The position numbers and the translations under genes are program-made. From assembly GCF_012933445.1 (NCBI RefSeq), contig NZ_JABBNC010000015.1, positions 1 through 64,000 of the forward strand: DNA of 64,000 bases, in the 5' to 3' direction. Shown piece after piece: positions 8,479 through 19,078 of the stretch. This stretch comes from Actinoplanes sp. TBRC 11911 (GTDB lineage: Bacteria; Actinomycetota; Actinomycetes; Mycobacteriales; Micromonosporaceae). Each line of letters opens with the position of its first letter. Within the stretch, counting starts at the first letter, position 1. The notes beneath the pieces were generated by a model. The model was not told where the DNA came from and searched no databases. It was given only the letters and a program-made list of their open reading frames with translations.

Positions 8479-11214
8479 TTACGAGGTGAGGATGCGCACC
8501 GCGTCGACCATCCCGACGGCGGTACCCCGGTTGACGACGCGCAGGGTGTGTGTTCCCGCGCTGAGGCCGTCGACGTGGTACACGGTCTGTTGTGCCTGGC
8601 GGGTGCCGTCCAGGTGAAGGTCGGCCGTCTGTTTCAGGATGCCGTCGAGGTAGATGTCGATGCTGCCCATGTCGGCGGCGCGTTCGGCGAGCAGGTCGAT
8701 GCCGGTGCCGGTGAACGTGTAGGTCGCGGCAGCGCCGTTCGTCGTGGTGTAGTGCACGTCGTCGTTGTAGTCGCCCAGACCGCGGCCGTTGGACGCGAAC
8801 CAGTTCTGGTCGTAGGTGAGTGCGGTGTCGTTGACGAGGGTGGGCTGGCCGGCTGCGGGCGTGCCGAGCGTGGCGGCGGTGCCGGCCAGTGATTTCACCC
8901 CGTTGTTGGTGGTGCCGGTGAGCGTGGTGTGCGCGTACGAGGTCAGCGGTTTGGCGGTGCGTTCCACCACGTACACCGTTCCGGCGGTGGTGGGGAAGGC
9001 AACCGTACCGGCCGTTGTCTTGGCCAGCATCGCGCCGTCCGAGGCCCGCCGCACCTGGATCTGCTGCGTCCCCCACGGGTTGATGACGCTGGCCTGTTTG
9101 CCGTAGAGGCTCTTGATCCCGACGTACTTGGTGTCGTTGTTCTCGCGTTCCGAGGAGACCAGGAACCCGTCCTTGGCCAGCAGGGTGAACTTGCCGGTGA
9201 ACGCCGGGTCGGTCGGCGCCGCGGGGAAGACGCGGATGCTGTCGTTGTACGACTGCAGCAACGATTCGTTGGTCGCGGCGAGGTGCACGCCCAGGTATTC
9301 GAAGACGCCGTTGGTATCGGCGGTGAGCCCGTTCGGGTCGTTCTGGTACTTCTGGAGCATGAGTTTCAGCCCGGCCAGCGTCTGGTCGCCGAGGCCGAGG
9401 CGGGCCGCCTGGACGGCGTCGTTGGCCCAGATGGCGCCGTAGGGGAAGGGCCGCGCGTTCCAACTCGCCAGCGCCGTCGCGTAGTCCGGGGCGCCGATCC
9501 CCGTGCGGTCGTAGGGCCAGATAAGTTCCGATGTCACGTTCTCGCCGTTGCGGATCTGCGCGTCTGGCGGGTCATGCGGCAGCCACACCCCACCGGAGAC
9601 CTTGTACGGCTCGAGGTTGTCCAGCACGTTCTGCCAGCCCGCGCGCAGCCCCGCGTCGAGCCCCAACTGGTTGCTCACCGCGATGGTCAGGGGGAACAAC
9701 AGGCGTACGGCGGCAAGGTCGGTAATGGCGTTTTTCACGTCCCAGTACGTCTCGTGCGCGTTGGAGCTGGCCATGTAATAGTGGCCGGTGGTGGCGTCCT
9801 TGGACAGTTTGCTCTGGTAGAACTTCACTACTTCGCGCATGAACGGGTACGCGGTGGTCTGCAGGTAGTTCGTGTCGTTGGTGTAGCGGTACTGCAGGTA
9901 CATGTTGTAGGCGGCTTCGGTGCCGGTCGAGTAGATGTCCTTGACGAAGTCACTGTCGACGGTGCCGCGTGCGTTGCCGTCCCAGCCCATGGTCTCCGGC
10001 ACCCAGAGCCCGTCGATGCCGTACCGGGTCTGTGTGTACGCCTTGAGGGCCGTGAAGTTGCGGCTGTAGAGCTTGTTCTCGACCGCGAACATGTCGGTGT
10101 GGTTCGAGGCGAGGAACGAGTTGTAGATGTCACGTTGGTTCCAGAACCAGTAGGCGTTACTCCATTTGGTGTCGTCGCCGGTCGCTCGGAAGACGCCGTT
10201 GATGAAGTGGCTGGGGTAGTTGCCCTGCCCACCTGCGGCGATCATGTAGGTGGCGAGGTAGTAGATGTTCTCCAGGTAGTCGCCCGTGCCGGCGGCCCCG
10301 CTGTACTGCACAAACGACTGGGCCCAGAACTGGTGCCACCAGTTGTGGTAGTCGGTCAGGGTGGCCGCGTAGCCGCGCTGCTTCGCCGCGGTCAGCTCGG
10401 TTCGCGCCTGCGCCATCGAGTCGTGGCCGGGCGCGTTGATCCGGCTTGCCGCGGTCAGCCAGATGGTGTAGCTCGCGGCGGGTGTGATGGTCAGTCGTGT
10501 CTGGGTGCCGTTGACCACTTTGGTGGTGAACGGTGTGCCGTCCACGGTTGCCGCGAGGGTGTAGCCGAATCCGTTGGGGTCGTCGGTGCCCCGGCTGAAG
10601 CCTGCCACCGTGAAGTCGGCGAAGGTGCTGACCGCGCGCCAGGTGGTCAGATCGGGGACGTCGGCGACGTTCTGCACGGTTGCCGGATCCCACATCGACA
10701 GGTTGAGCGTGGTCGGTCCCAGCCCGGTGCGGTGGTCGTCGACGTGGATGCCCATGACCTCGGATCCGGGCACCCCGAACATGGTGACGGTGCGGTCGGT
10801 GCCGTATCGGGTGGTCAGCGTGCCGTCGTAGAGGGAGAGCCGCTGCTGGTAGGACGAGGCGCCGGTGTCGAGGCCGGGGCTGGTGTTGAGATTCACCTGT
10901 CCGGCCGCGTACGCGGACTGCTCGGCCAGGTCGGGGTTGGAGACCTGCATGGTCAGACCGTTGTCGTTCCAGACCATTGCTCCGGTACGGCCGGTGCCGA
11001 CGGTGAGCCCGTCGCTCGGGTTCGACTGCGGGGCGTTGTAGACGACGTCATGCTTCGACAGATAACTGCCTCGATCCACGTCGAGTGTTCCGGTGGCGGT
11101 GTTGAAGGCGGCGTCGGTTGCCGACGCGTTCGCGCTGCTTCCAGGGCCGGCGACGGTGAGGATGCCGGTGACGAGGGTGGCGCAGAACAGGGCCCACCCG
11201 CGGGTCTTACGCAC
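8479..11214 (-). CDS. Secreted (alpha/alpha)6 glycoside hydrolase-like protein with C-terminal carbohydrate-binding domain (GH95/DUF5703-like)
   Basis: 911 residues, GTG start at 11214 with GAAGGAGAA six bases upstream. The signal peptide is MRKTRGWALFCATLVTGILT with cleavage near SANASA. The N-terminal beta-sandwich (SDGLTVGTGRTGAMVWNDNG, LNLSMWDPATVQ) and the helical barrel (WWHQFWAQSF, TETMGWDGN-like VPETMGWDGNARG, YWFWNQRDIYNSF) resemble GH95/DUF5703-type glycosidases. A galactose-binding-like module occupies about residues 790-911 (LGDYNDDVHYTTTNG, SIDIYLDGILKQTADLH). It probably removes fucose or other terminal sugars from plant polysaccharide. It follows the DUF5010 gene on the same strand after a terminator. 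Confidence 0.7.
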   Translation of the reverse strand: MRKTRGWALFCATLVTGILTVAGPGSSANASATDAAFNTATGTLDVDRGSYLSKHDVVYNAPQSNPSDGLTVGTGRTGAMVWNDNGLTMQVSNPDLAEQSAYAAGQVNLNTSPGLDTGASSYQQRLSLYDGTLTTRYGTDRTVTMFGVPGSEVMGIHVDDHRTGLGPTTLNLSMWDPATVQNVADVPDLTTWRAVSTFADFTVAGFSRGTDDPNGFGYTLAATVDGTPFTTKVVNGTQTRLTITPAASYTIWLTAASRINAPGHDSMAQARTELTAAKQRGYAATLTDYHNWWHQFWAQSFVQYSGAAGTGDYLENIYYLATYMIAAGGQGNYPSHFINGVFRATGDDTKWSNAYWFWNQRDIYNSFLASNHTDMFAVENKLYSRNFTALKAYTQTRYGIDGLWVPETMGWDGNARGTVDSDFVKDIYSTGTEAAYNMYLQYRYTNDTNYLQTTAYPFMREVVKFYQSKLSKDATTGHYYMASSNAHETYWDVKNAITDLAAVRLLFPLTIAVSNQLGLDAGLRAGWQNVLDNLEPYKVSGGVWLPHDPPDAQIRNGENVTSELIWPYDRTGIGAPDYATALASWNARPFPYGAIWANDAVQAARLGLGDQTLAGLKLMLQKYQNDPNGLTADTNGVFEYLGVHLAATNESLLQSYNDSIRVFPAAPTDPAFTGKFTLLAKDGFLVSSERENNDTKYVGIKSLYGKQASVINPWGTQQIQVRRASDGAMLAKTTAGTVAFPTTAGTVYVVERTAKPLTSYAHTTLTGTTNNGVKSLAGTAATLGTPAAGQPTLVNDTALTYDQNWFASNGRGLGDYNDDVHYTTTNGAAATYTFTGTGIDLLAERAADMGSIDIYLDGILKQTADLHLDGTRQAQQTVYHVDGLSAGTHTLRVVNRGTAVGMVDAVRILTS

Positions 11215-11243
11215 AGGCTTCTCCTTCGAGAGAGCACAGGAGG

Positions 11244-11274
11244 CGGTGCGGGGCCCCGATGGAACCCCGCACCG
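11244..11274 (-). terminator. Hairpin terminator after the DUF5010 gene
   Basis: Arms CGGTGCGGGG and CCCCGCACCG are perfect over 10 bp with an 11-base loop. It lies between the stop at 11283 and the next start at 11214, which suggests the two secreted carbohydrate-active genes are separate transcripts. Confidence 0.6.
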
Positions 11275-11282
11275 GTGACACG

Positions 11283-12815
11283 TCAGGCGGCCAGTCCCCA
11301 GTAGTTGAGGTTCGCCTGGCCGCGCACGAACTCAACGCGTACGGTATGAACCGAATTCGCCGGCAGGGTGAAGGTGCCGGCGTCGATGGTGCGGAAGGTC
11401 TGGCCGGTTTTCGGCACGGTGATCGTGGGCCCGGCGACACCGTCGACGACGAGGCGGATGGCCGCGTTGCTGACCGTCGAGGAGACCCGCGCTTTCAGGG
11501 TGACCTGGCCCTGCAGGGGGATCTCCTGCCATTGGAGCCACTCGCCGGGTGCCGTGTTGGTGACCGCCCACCCGCCGCCGGCGTCGGTGGTCCGGCCGAC
11601 GTCGATGTCGCCGTCGCGGTAGACGCCGCCCTGGTTGCCCGGCGTGGTGTCGTGGAACGAGTCGGCGCCCTCGGCCTCGACCTTGAGGTCGGTCGGGAAC
11701 GGGTTCTTCGAGTACCGCCGCAGGATGTTGATCATCTGGTTGGGGTAGTCGTAATGGGTCTGCGCGTAGGTGCCGGGGCGGCCGCGCCACATCGCGCAGT
11801 TCTCCTCCCAGTCGGTGAACCCCTCCACGAGCGTGACCTGAGCGCCGGCCTTCACGGTCGCGTCGAGGTTGCGAGCGAACGCGCGCCCGTGGTCGGGGTC
11901 GATGGTCATGTTCGTGTCGCCGGCGACGAACGAGAATCCGGGCACCGCGACACCGAATTTCATCCCGTTGAAGTCGGTGACGCTGTGGCCGTTGTCCATG
12001 GTGAACCAGGACTGGATCGCGTCCGAGGTGGTGGTCGACGTGGGGTCGACCTGACGCCAGCTCTGATCGGCCACCACGTACAGGTCGGTGCCGAACTCGG
12101 CCCTGGCCTGGGCCCGCATGTAGTTGATCATCTTGGTGACGTTGCCGTTGCCCTGGTTGCTGAACAGCGGGCTGCCCAGCGACCAGCCCACGATCATCGG
12201 GCGGCCGTCGACCTTGAAACGCATGTTGTCGGGGACCGTCTGGAGGAAGACCTTCCAGTTGTTGTCCCACATGTACTTGTAGCCGCCCTCACCCGTGCTG
12301 TCGGCGTCGGCCACGTCGAACGGCGGGTCGTAGCCACCGCGGTCGTGCTTGTCCAGGTTCTTCTTGTCGACCAGCGAGGCCGGGGTGTCGTCGAGCGCGC
12401 TGATCTTCAGTTTGTCCTGGGCGCCCGCGCGCTGGATCGCGGCGACGAGACCGGCGAGTTTCCGGGTGTCACCGCCCCCGTTGTACTGATCCTTGCCCGG
12501 AATGTAGCCGCGAATGGTCGGCGCGACGCAGTCCACCCCGGCGGCGAGCAGTTCGGCGACGTAGTTGTCCCAGGTCGCGTTCTCGTCCGTGGTGGCCTTG
12601 TACATCGGCAGGTTGTAGATCGTGTTGCCCTGGTTCTCGTAGTCTCCGCCGTCCAGCACGGTGTTCGTGATGCCGAACGTCACACACACCGCACCGGGCG
12701 AGGCGGCCTTCTTGGTCGTGCTGGCGCCTGCGTCGCCGATCCCCAGCGCGGTCCCGGCCAGCACGGCGATTCCGAGCGCGGCTCCGGCCAGACGACGTAC
12801 TTTTCTTCGTTCCAT
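11283..12815 (-). CDS. Secreted DUF5010-like glycoside-hydrolase-fold protein with CBM-type C-terminus
   Basis: 510 residues. The signal peptide spans about residues 1-31 (LAGAALGIAVLAGTALGIGDAGA). The body has FGITNTVLDGGDYENQGNTI, a DCVAPTIRGYIPG strand, YMWDNNWKVFLQTVP and MIVGWSLGSPLFSNQG, a GH99/GH71-like TIM-barrel pattern that I associate with DUF5010. Residues about 395-510 form a carbohydrate-binding beta-sandwich (VEAEGADSFHD, GEWLQWQEIPLQG, HTVRVEFVRGQANLNYWGLAA), CBM6/35-like. The substrate is unknown; an extracellular glycan-active role is inferred. It is divergent from the SGNH hydrolase across a 257-base gap. Confidence 0.65.
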   Translation of the reverse strand: MERRKVRRLAGAALGIAVLAGTALGIGDAGASTTKKAASPGAVCVTFGITNTVLDGGDYENQGNTIYNLPMYKATTDENATWDNYVAELLAAGVDCVAPTIRGYIPGKDQYNGGGDTRKLAGLVAAIQRAGAQDKLKISALDDTPASLVDKKNLDKHDRGGYDPPFDVADADSTGEGGYKYMWDNNWKVFLQTVPDNMRFKVDGRPMIVGWSLGSPLFSNQGNGNVTKMINYMRAQARAEFGTDLYVVADQSWRQVDPTSTTTSDAIQSWFTMDNGHSVTDFNGMKFGVAVPGFSFVAGDTNMTIDPDHGRAFARNLDATVKAGAQVTLVEGFTDWEENCAMWRGRPGTYAQTHYDYPNQMINILRRYSKNPFPTDLKVEAEGADSFHDTTPGNQGGVYRDGDIDVGRTTDAGGGWAVTNTAPGEWLQWQEIPLQGQVTLKARVSSTVSNAAIRLVVDGVAGPTITVPKTGQTFRTIDAGTFTLPANSVHTVRVEFVRGQANLNYWGLAA

Positions 12816-13072
12816 TGCACTTCCCGCCGTTTCGGCAATTGACGCTGAAGGGTTAGCACAGTGGATTCCGGTGGGTCAACGCATTCATCACCGGCCGGCG
12901 TCGTTATCGGTGGCGATCAGCAGCCGATACGTCCGTTCCATAATTTTTCCTTAAGTGACAATCGGCGTCGCGTGCGCGATCAAACAATCAAATTTCTTGC
13001 ACGGAGATTTGAATTCGCCGAGTCCGGTTGCGTTCGCTGCCGAACTTTTCATCCCCGTAGAAGGGCGATTCT

Positions 13073-14257
13073 GTGAAGAAAGTAATAGCGGTCGGTACCG
13101 CCGCCGCTGCTGCTCTGGTGGCCATCGCGGCCGTACAACCGGCGCAAGCCGCCCCCGCGGCGACCCCGTTCACCGGCACCTGGGCGGCCGCGCCCCAACA
13201 AGGCGGCGCGTCGTTCAACAAGCAGACGTTGCGGCAGATCGTGCACACCAGCATCAGCGGAACCACCGCCCGGGTGCAGCTGTCCAACGCGTTCGGCGCC
13301 GGCCCGGTCACGGTGTCCGACATCAACATCGCGCGGCGGAGCCAAGGATCGTCGGTGACCTCGTCCACCAATCGCCGGGTCACCTTCGGTGGTAAGAGCA
13401 GCGTGACGATCCCGGTGGGCGCTAAGGCTGTCAGCGACTCGGTCGCCTTCGCCGTGCCGGCCCTGTCCGACGTCGCGATCAGTTTCTATGTGCCGAGCCA
13501 GGAGACCATCACCACGCAGCACGGGCTCGGGCTGCAGACCAACTACGTCGCGGCCGGAGACGTCTCCAGCCACGCGACGCTGACCAACCCGACCACCAAC
13601 GGCGAATACAACCTGTTGTCCGGGCTGGATGTGCAGAACAGCGCCGCGACCGGCTCGGTGGTCACGCTCGGCGCGTCGATCACCGACGGCATCGGATCGT
13701 TGAGCGACGCCAACCGGCGCTGGCCGAACGACCTGGCCGTGCGTCTTAACCAGGCCGGCCGTACGGTGGGCGTGCTCAACGAGGGCATCAGCGGCAACGC
13801 CCTGCTGCACGACGGCTCCGGGCAGAGCGCGGTCAACCGGTTCACCCGGGACGTGCTGCAGCAGCCCAACGTCAAGTGGGTGGTCTTCGCCGACGATCCG
13901 ATCAACGACGTGAACAACTCCAACCCGCCGTCGGCGGCGCAGCTCACGGCGGCGCTGACGCAGATCATCAACGCGGCGCACGCCCAGGGCGTCAAGTTCC
14001 TGTGTGCCACGCTCACCCCGTTCAAGCCGGACAGTGGATGGACCCAGGCGGGCGAGGATAGCCGGGACGGCTACGACGCGTTCGTTCGCAGCGCGAACAG
14101 CGGCTGCGACGGGGTGGTTGACTTCGACACCGCCAGCCACGACCCGGCTAACCCCGAGCAGTACCTTCCGGCGTACGACAACGGCGACCACCTGCATCCG
14201 AACACCGACGGGCTCCAGGCGATGGCCAACAGCGTCAACCTCAACCTGTTCAGCTGA
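13073..14257 (+). CDS. Secreted SGNH/GDSL-family hydrolase with altered block motifs
   Basis: 394 residues, GTG start at 13073. The signal peptide is MKKVIAVGTAAAAALVAIAA with cleavage at AQAAPAA. An N-terminal jelly-roll (TWAAAPQQGG, VQLSNAFGAGPVTV) precedes the catalytic domain. Block I is LGASITDG with Ser202 as nucleophile, block II NEGISGN, block III PINDVNN and block V DHLHPN. Ala replaces the usual Asp of GDS, and Pro replaces the Gly of GxND, while Ser, Asn, Asp and His are kept. Close relatives are esterases acting on lipids or acetylated polysaccharide. It ends at a strong hairpin. Confidence 0.88.
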   Translation: MKKVIAVGTAAAAALVAIAAVQPAQAAPAATPFTGTWAAAPQQGGASFNKQTLRQIVHTSISGTTARVQLSNAFGAGPVTVSDINIARRSQGSSVTSSTNRRVTFGGKSSVTIPVGAKAVSDSVAFAVPALSDVAISFYVPSQETITTQHGLGLQTNYVAAGDVSSHATLTNPTTNGEYNLLSGLDVQNSAATGSVVTLGASITDGIGSLSDANRRWPNDLAVRLNQAGRTVGVLNEGISGNALLHDGSGQSAVNRFTRDVLQQPNVKWVVFADDPINDVNNSNPPSAAQLTAALTQIINAAHAQGVKFLCATLTPFKPDSGWTQAGEDSRDGYDAFVRSANSGCDGVVDFDTASHDPANPEQYLPAYDNGDHLHPNTDGLQAMANSVNLNLFS

Positions 14258-14268
14258 CAAGGCGCCGG

Positions 14269-14305
14269 GAACGGCACGGTAGGGGCGCACTCTCCCGTGC
14301 CGTTC
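14269..14305 (+). terminator. Hairpin terminator after the SGNH hydrolase
   Basis: Perfect 11-bp arms GAACGGCACGG and CCGTGCCGTTC with a 15-base loop, 11 bases after the stop. There is no U-tract, as is common in high-GC genomes. The convergent sedolisin gene ends at 14388, so it may serve both. Confidence 0.65.
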
Positions 14306-14387
14306 AGCGTTGCCGCGGCTCCGGCTGCCATCTCGAGATTTTGTTCGCGCTGTCCAGCCGGTCCGGCCGGCTGCCCCGTCGACCTGG

Positions 14388-16340
14388 TTACGGGTGCATC
14401 ATCGCGCTGACGAGCGATGGCCCGGCCGCGCCCAGTCCGGTGGCGTCGTCGTAGCCGTCGCGTGACGCGAGGGTGCTGTTCTCGCCGAGCGTGATCAGCG
14501 CGTCCGGGTCGAACGAGCCGCCGCTCGCCTGGTCGCCCACGACGATCGGCGGGTCGGCCGGGTTCACCGGGGCGAGGTCGCGGATCGCCGCGCCGGTACC
14601 GATGCGGTAGAGCAGGGGATTGGCGAAGCCGAACGCGTGCCCGGCGCCCTGCATGGCGTCCGCCTCCAGGGCGGCGATCAACGGACTCGCGGCGCTGGTG
14701 CCGCCGCCACCGGCCACCTCGGTGTAGGCCGGCGAGCCGCAGGAGTCGAACGGCCGCACCTGGGCGGTGTCGTTCGGCGGACATGGGTCGGTGAAGCCGA
14801 TGAGCCAGGCGAAACCCGCGTCGGCCGAGATGTCCGGCATCACCCGCGCGGTGCGCGACAGCGCGGCCGGGACGGTGCCCTTCTGGTATGCCGGCTGCGC
14901 GAACACCTGGCTGATGCCACCGCCGCCACCCCAGTTGAAGTCGCCGGGAGGCGGGGTCTCGTAACCGGTGCGGTCGGCGTCGATCCGGGCGATGTTGTCG
15001 CCCCAGGCGTACTCGCCGGCGACCTTGCCGTCGCGCCCGATGGCCAGGCTGGTCCCGCCGACCGCGGTGACCCACGGCGAGCTCGCCGGGAACCACAGGT
15101 CGTGCTCGTCGAAACCGCCGGACAGGCCGAGGTCGCCCTCGTCACCGGCGGCAAAGGTGAAGCCGATGCCCTCGACCGCTCCCTGCTCGAGCATCGCGGC
15201 CCACGGTGCGATCTGCGCGGGCGAGAGGGTCGACTCCTTCAGGCCGCCGGAGATCGAGACGACGTCGGCGAGGTGTCCGTCGACCACCCGGTACGCCCCG
15301 TCCAGCCACGACTCCAGCAACGCTTCGATGGTGGGCGTGCAGTTCACCGCGACGTACACGATCTTGGCGTCGGGTGCGCCGATGTGCGCCGACGTGATGT
15401 TGTTGGCCTCCTCGACGTCTCCGCTGTCCGGCCCGCACGTGTCGTCGACGTCCGGGCCGATGTTCTCGGCGTATTGGCCGGGCGCGAACCCCGCATCGCC
15501 GTGCTCGTCGAAGAAGCGGTTGACGTCGCTTTCCATGTGCGCCAGGTGGCCGTGCCAGATGATCGCGATGGTGCGGCCCTTGCCGGTGTACGACTTCACG
15601 CCGTATGCCGAACGGACCTGGTCGGGCGTGTATCCACAGAGCGTGGTCGGCGCTTTGGTGTGGCCGTACGCCGCCGGGATCGTCACGGTGTGCTCGCCCC
15701 AGAAGTGCGAGCACCCGGCGTCCGTGGTCAGGGAACGGCGGGCGGGGGCTGGTTTCGGTGCCGGTGCGGGCAGATTCGACAGGTCGAGCTGCTCGATGCC
15801 GGTCACGCTGGTGATCTGGGCTGCGACCGCCGCGGGAGCGGAGAAACCGCCGACGACACCGGGCTGATGGATGACGAAGGGCTGCCCGCCGATCGTTCGC
15901 GTGGTGTCGTACGAGCTCACCCGCGTCTGAAAGGCGGCGTCGACCTCGGCCACGGTCGCCGAGACACCGATGTAGTGCGGTGTGGTCGCCGTGACGGTCA
16001 TGCCCTGCCCGGCCAGCCAGGACGATACGGCGGTGCTCGGGGCGTACCGCTGACGGAATTGACCCGGAGTGAGAAAGTGCGTGTAGTCCGCGCTTCCCGG
16101 CGTGGACACCGAAGTCGCCGTATCGGCCAGGCCGGCACGAGGGGTGAGATAGACCCGCAGCGGCACCACGGTGTCCGGCGCGAGCGGGACCGGCGTACCG
16201 GTCAGGTCGGCGACGTTGGGGCTGGGCAACGGCACCCGCCCCGGCGGGCTCGCCGAGGCCGCGGCCGGTATGGCCGGCGCGGCGACGACCAGGAGCCCGG
16301 CGGCGAGCAGACGACCGCCGGTCCGCAACAGCTGCGGCAT
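14388..16340 (-). CDS. Secreted S53 family peptidase (sedolisin/kumamolisin-like), catalytic Asp replaced by Asn
   Basis: 650 residues. ATG 16340 is chosen over GTG 16352 because a GGAGG at 16346-16350 sits five bases upstream of it. A signal peptide (AAGLLVVAAPAIPAAASA) is followed by a pro-kumamolisin domain (TPGSADYTHFLTPGQFRQRY). In the catalytic domain the nucleophile is Ser549 in GGTSAASP, and the oxyanion Asp is in AAGDEGD. The Glu-x-x-x-Asp pair of the family is present as Glu310-EAN-Asn314, so the catalytic Asp is Asn. Sedolisins are acid endopeptidases; this one may be weak or inactive. Confidence 0.9.
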   Translation of the reverse strand: MPQLLRTGGRLLAAGLLVVAAPAIPAAASASPPGRVPLPSPNVADLTGTPVPLAPDTVVPLRVYLTPRAGLADTATSVSTPGSADYTHFLTPGQFRQRYAPSTAVSSWLAGQGMTVTATTPHYIGVSATVAEVDAAFQTRVSSYDTTRTIGGQPFVIHQPGVVGGFSAPAAVAAQITSVTGIEQLDLSNLPAPAPKPAPARRSLTTDAGCSHFWGEHTVTIPAAYGHTKAPTTLCGYTPDQVRSAYGVKSYTGKGRTIAIIWHGHLAHMESDVNRFFDEHGDAGFAPGQYAENIGPDVDDTCGPDSGDVEEANNITSAHIGAPDAKIVYVAVNCTPTIEALLESWLDGAYRVVDGHLADVVSISGGLKESTLSPAQIAPWAAMLEQGAVEGIGFTFAAGDEGDLGLSGGFDEHDLWFPASSPWVTAVGGTSLAIGRDGKVAGEYAWGDNIARIDADRTGYETPPPGDFNWGGGGGISQVFAQPAYQKGTVPAALSRTARVMPDISADAGFAWLIGFTDPCPPNDTAQVRPFDSCGSPAYTEVAGGGGTSAASPLIAALEADAMQGAGHAFGFANPLLYRIGTGAAIRDLAPVNPADPPIVVGDQASGGSFDPDALITLGENSTLASRDGYDDATGLGAAGPSLVSAMMHP

Positions 16341-16500
16341 AGAAACCTCCACATGAGAAACAGCGTCATTGCTAAGACGCCCGGGAAACGATTTCTGTGG
16401 ATCCCCGAGAACGTGGCGAGGATCTCGCGTCGCCGCATGAATGGCCGGTAAAGACTCCGGGCCGGGTGGACATCTCCGTGGTGTGAGCCCAGACCGCGTC

Positions 16501-16533
16501 GGCCCCGGGCGGTCTCTGGGAGCGCCCGGGGCC
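16501..16533 (-). terminator. Hairpin terminator after the small secreted protein
   Basis: Perfect 11-bp arms GGCCCCGGGCG and CGCCCGGGGCC with an 11-base loop, 14 bases beyond the stop of the 16548-17210 gene. Confidence 0.65.
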
Positions 16534-16547
16534 TGCCCGGATGCCTG

Positions 16548-17210
16548 TTAAATTATGCCCGCGGTGTAGACGAGATCGTCTGAATACAGTGCGCGGTATT
16601 GCCCGTGGATAAGTGCGAGGTGGGGCTCCGTCTTCATGACCCATCGGTCACTGAAGCCGGGCTGCCAGGTCCAGTCTCCGTAGCTGACGGTCGCCCCGTT
16701 GGAGTTCTGGCTGATGGTGCCTCCGATGTATACCAGATAGTTGTTGTTCACGTCGCGTCCGCCGACCCGGATGTCGTTTCCCCGTGCCGCCGCCGTAACG
16801 TATCCGTCAATGTGGAAGTTTTGCCCGTAATTGTGTGAGCTGATTACTTGCCATTGCGACGCGGCGAATCCGTTGTTGTCGGTGACCCGGATGACGGCTT
16901 GAGCGATCTGCCCGTTGGGGAGTGCGGTGAGAAGCAGGGCCCGGTCGAATGACTGGTCTATGTTGGGCAGCGTCACGATGGCGGGTGTGTTCTGTGCGCT
17001 CGAACCGGGCACACCCCACGAAACGGCGGTGTTGTTGGCGTGGTAAGTGGTCTGCGTCGGCGAAAGATCCGACCTGACGTTCCAGAACTGCCCGATCGTG
17101 CCCCAGCTTGTGGGCGTGTCCGCCATCGCCGGCGACACCATGGCGAACGTTGCAATTAACGCCGCCGCGAGAGCTGCGGCGAGCATTTTCCACCGTTTTG
17201 CGAGCTGCAT
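16548..17210 (-). CDS. Secreted protein of unknown function
   Basis: 220 residues, ATG start preceded by AAGGAGCA. The signal peptide is MQLAKRWKMLAAALAAALIATFAMVSPAMA. The mature part is rich in Asn, Gln, Tyr and Trp (WGTIGQFWNVRSD, SHNYGQNFHIDGYVTA, VSYGDWTWQPGFSDRW) and has no cysteine, which suggests an all-beta extracellular fold. The family is not recognised. It stands alone and is terminated by the hairpin at 16501-16533. Confidence 0.75.
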   Translation of the reverse strand: MQLAKRWKMLAAALAAALIATFAMVSPAMADTPTSWGTIGQFWNVRSDLSPTQTTYHANNTAVSWGVPGSSAQNTPAIVTLPNIDQSFDRALLLTALPNGQIAQAVIRVTDNNGFAASQWQVISSHNYGQNFHIDGYVTAAARGNDIRVGGRDVNNNYLVYIGGTISQNSNGATVSYGDWTWQPGFSDRWVMKTEPHLALIHGQYRALYSDDLVYTAGII

Positions 17211-17304
17211 GTTGCTCCTTCGCGGTAACCCTGTGCAAGGGCGGCGGCCCTTTTCCGGCGAGATGATCTCGGCCGGTCGCGCGTGGTGGGCGGTGATTGT
17301 CCGT

Positions 17305-18972
<1,668 letters not shown>

Positions 18973-19078
18973 GCCCGGCAGACGCAGCGGCGTTCGCAGA
19001 ATTCATGGTCCGGGTGAATATCCGTCGCTCTCGTCCGTCTGATGCGGACACTCCGTTTGACGATCAAGGGAGACGAGC

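Noticed and set aside
8929..11304. A 791-residue open frame opposite the secreted glycoside hydrolase
   Set aside because: Val/Gly/Arg-rich mirror of a well-supported gene; no motifs.
11259..12842. A 527-residue frame opposite the DUF5010 gene
   Set aside because: Mirror frame of a gene with signal peptide and domain matches.
14637..16451. A 604-residue frame opposite the sedolisin
   Set aside because: Mirror frame without any recognisable domain.
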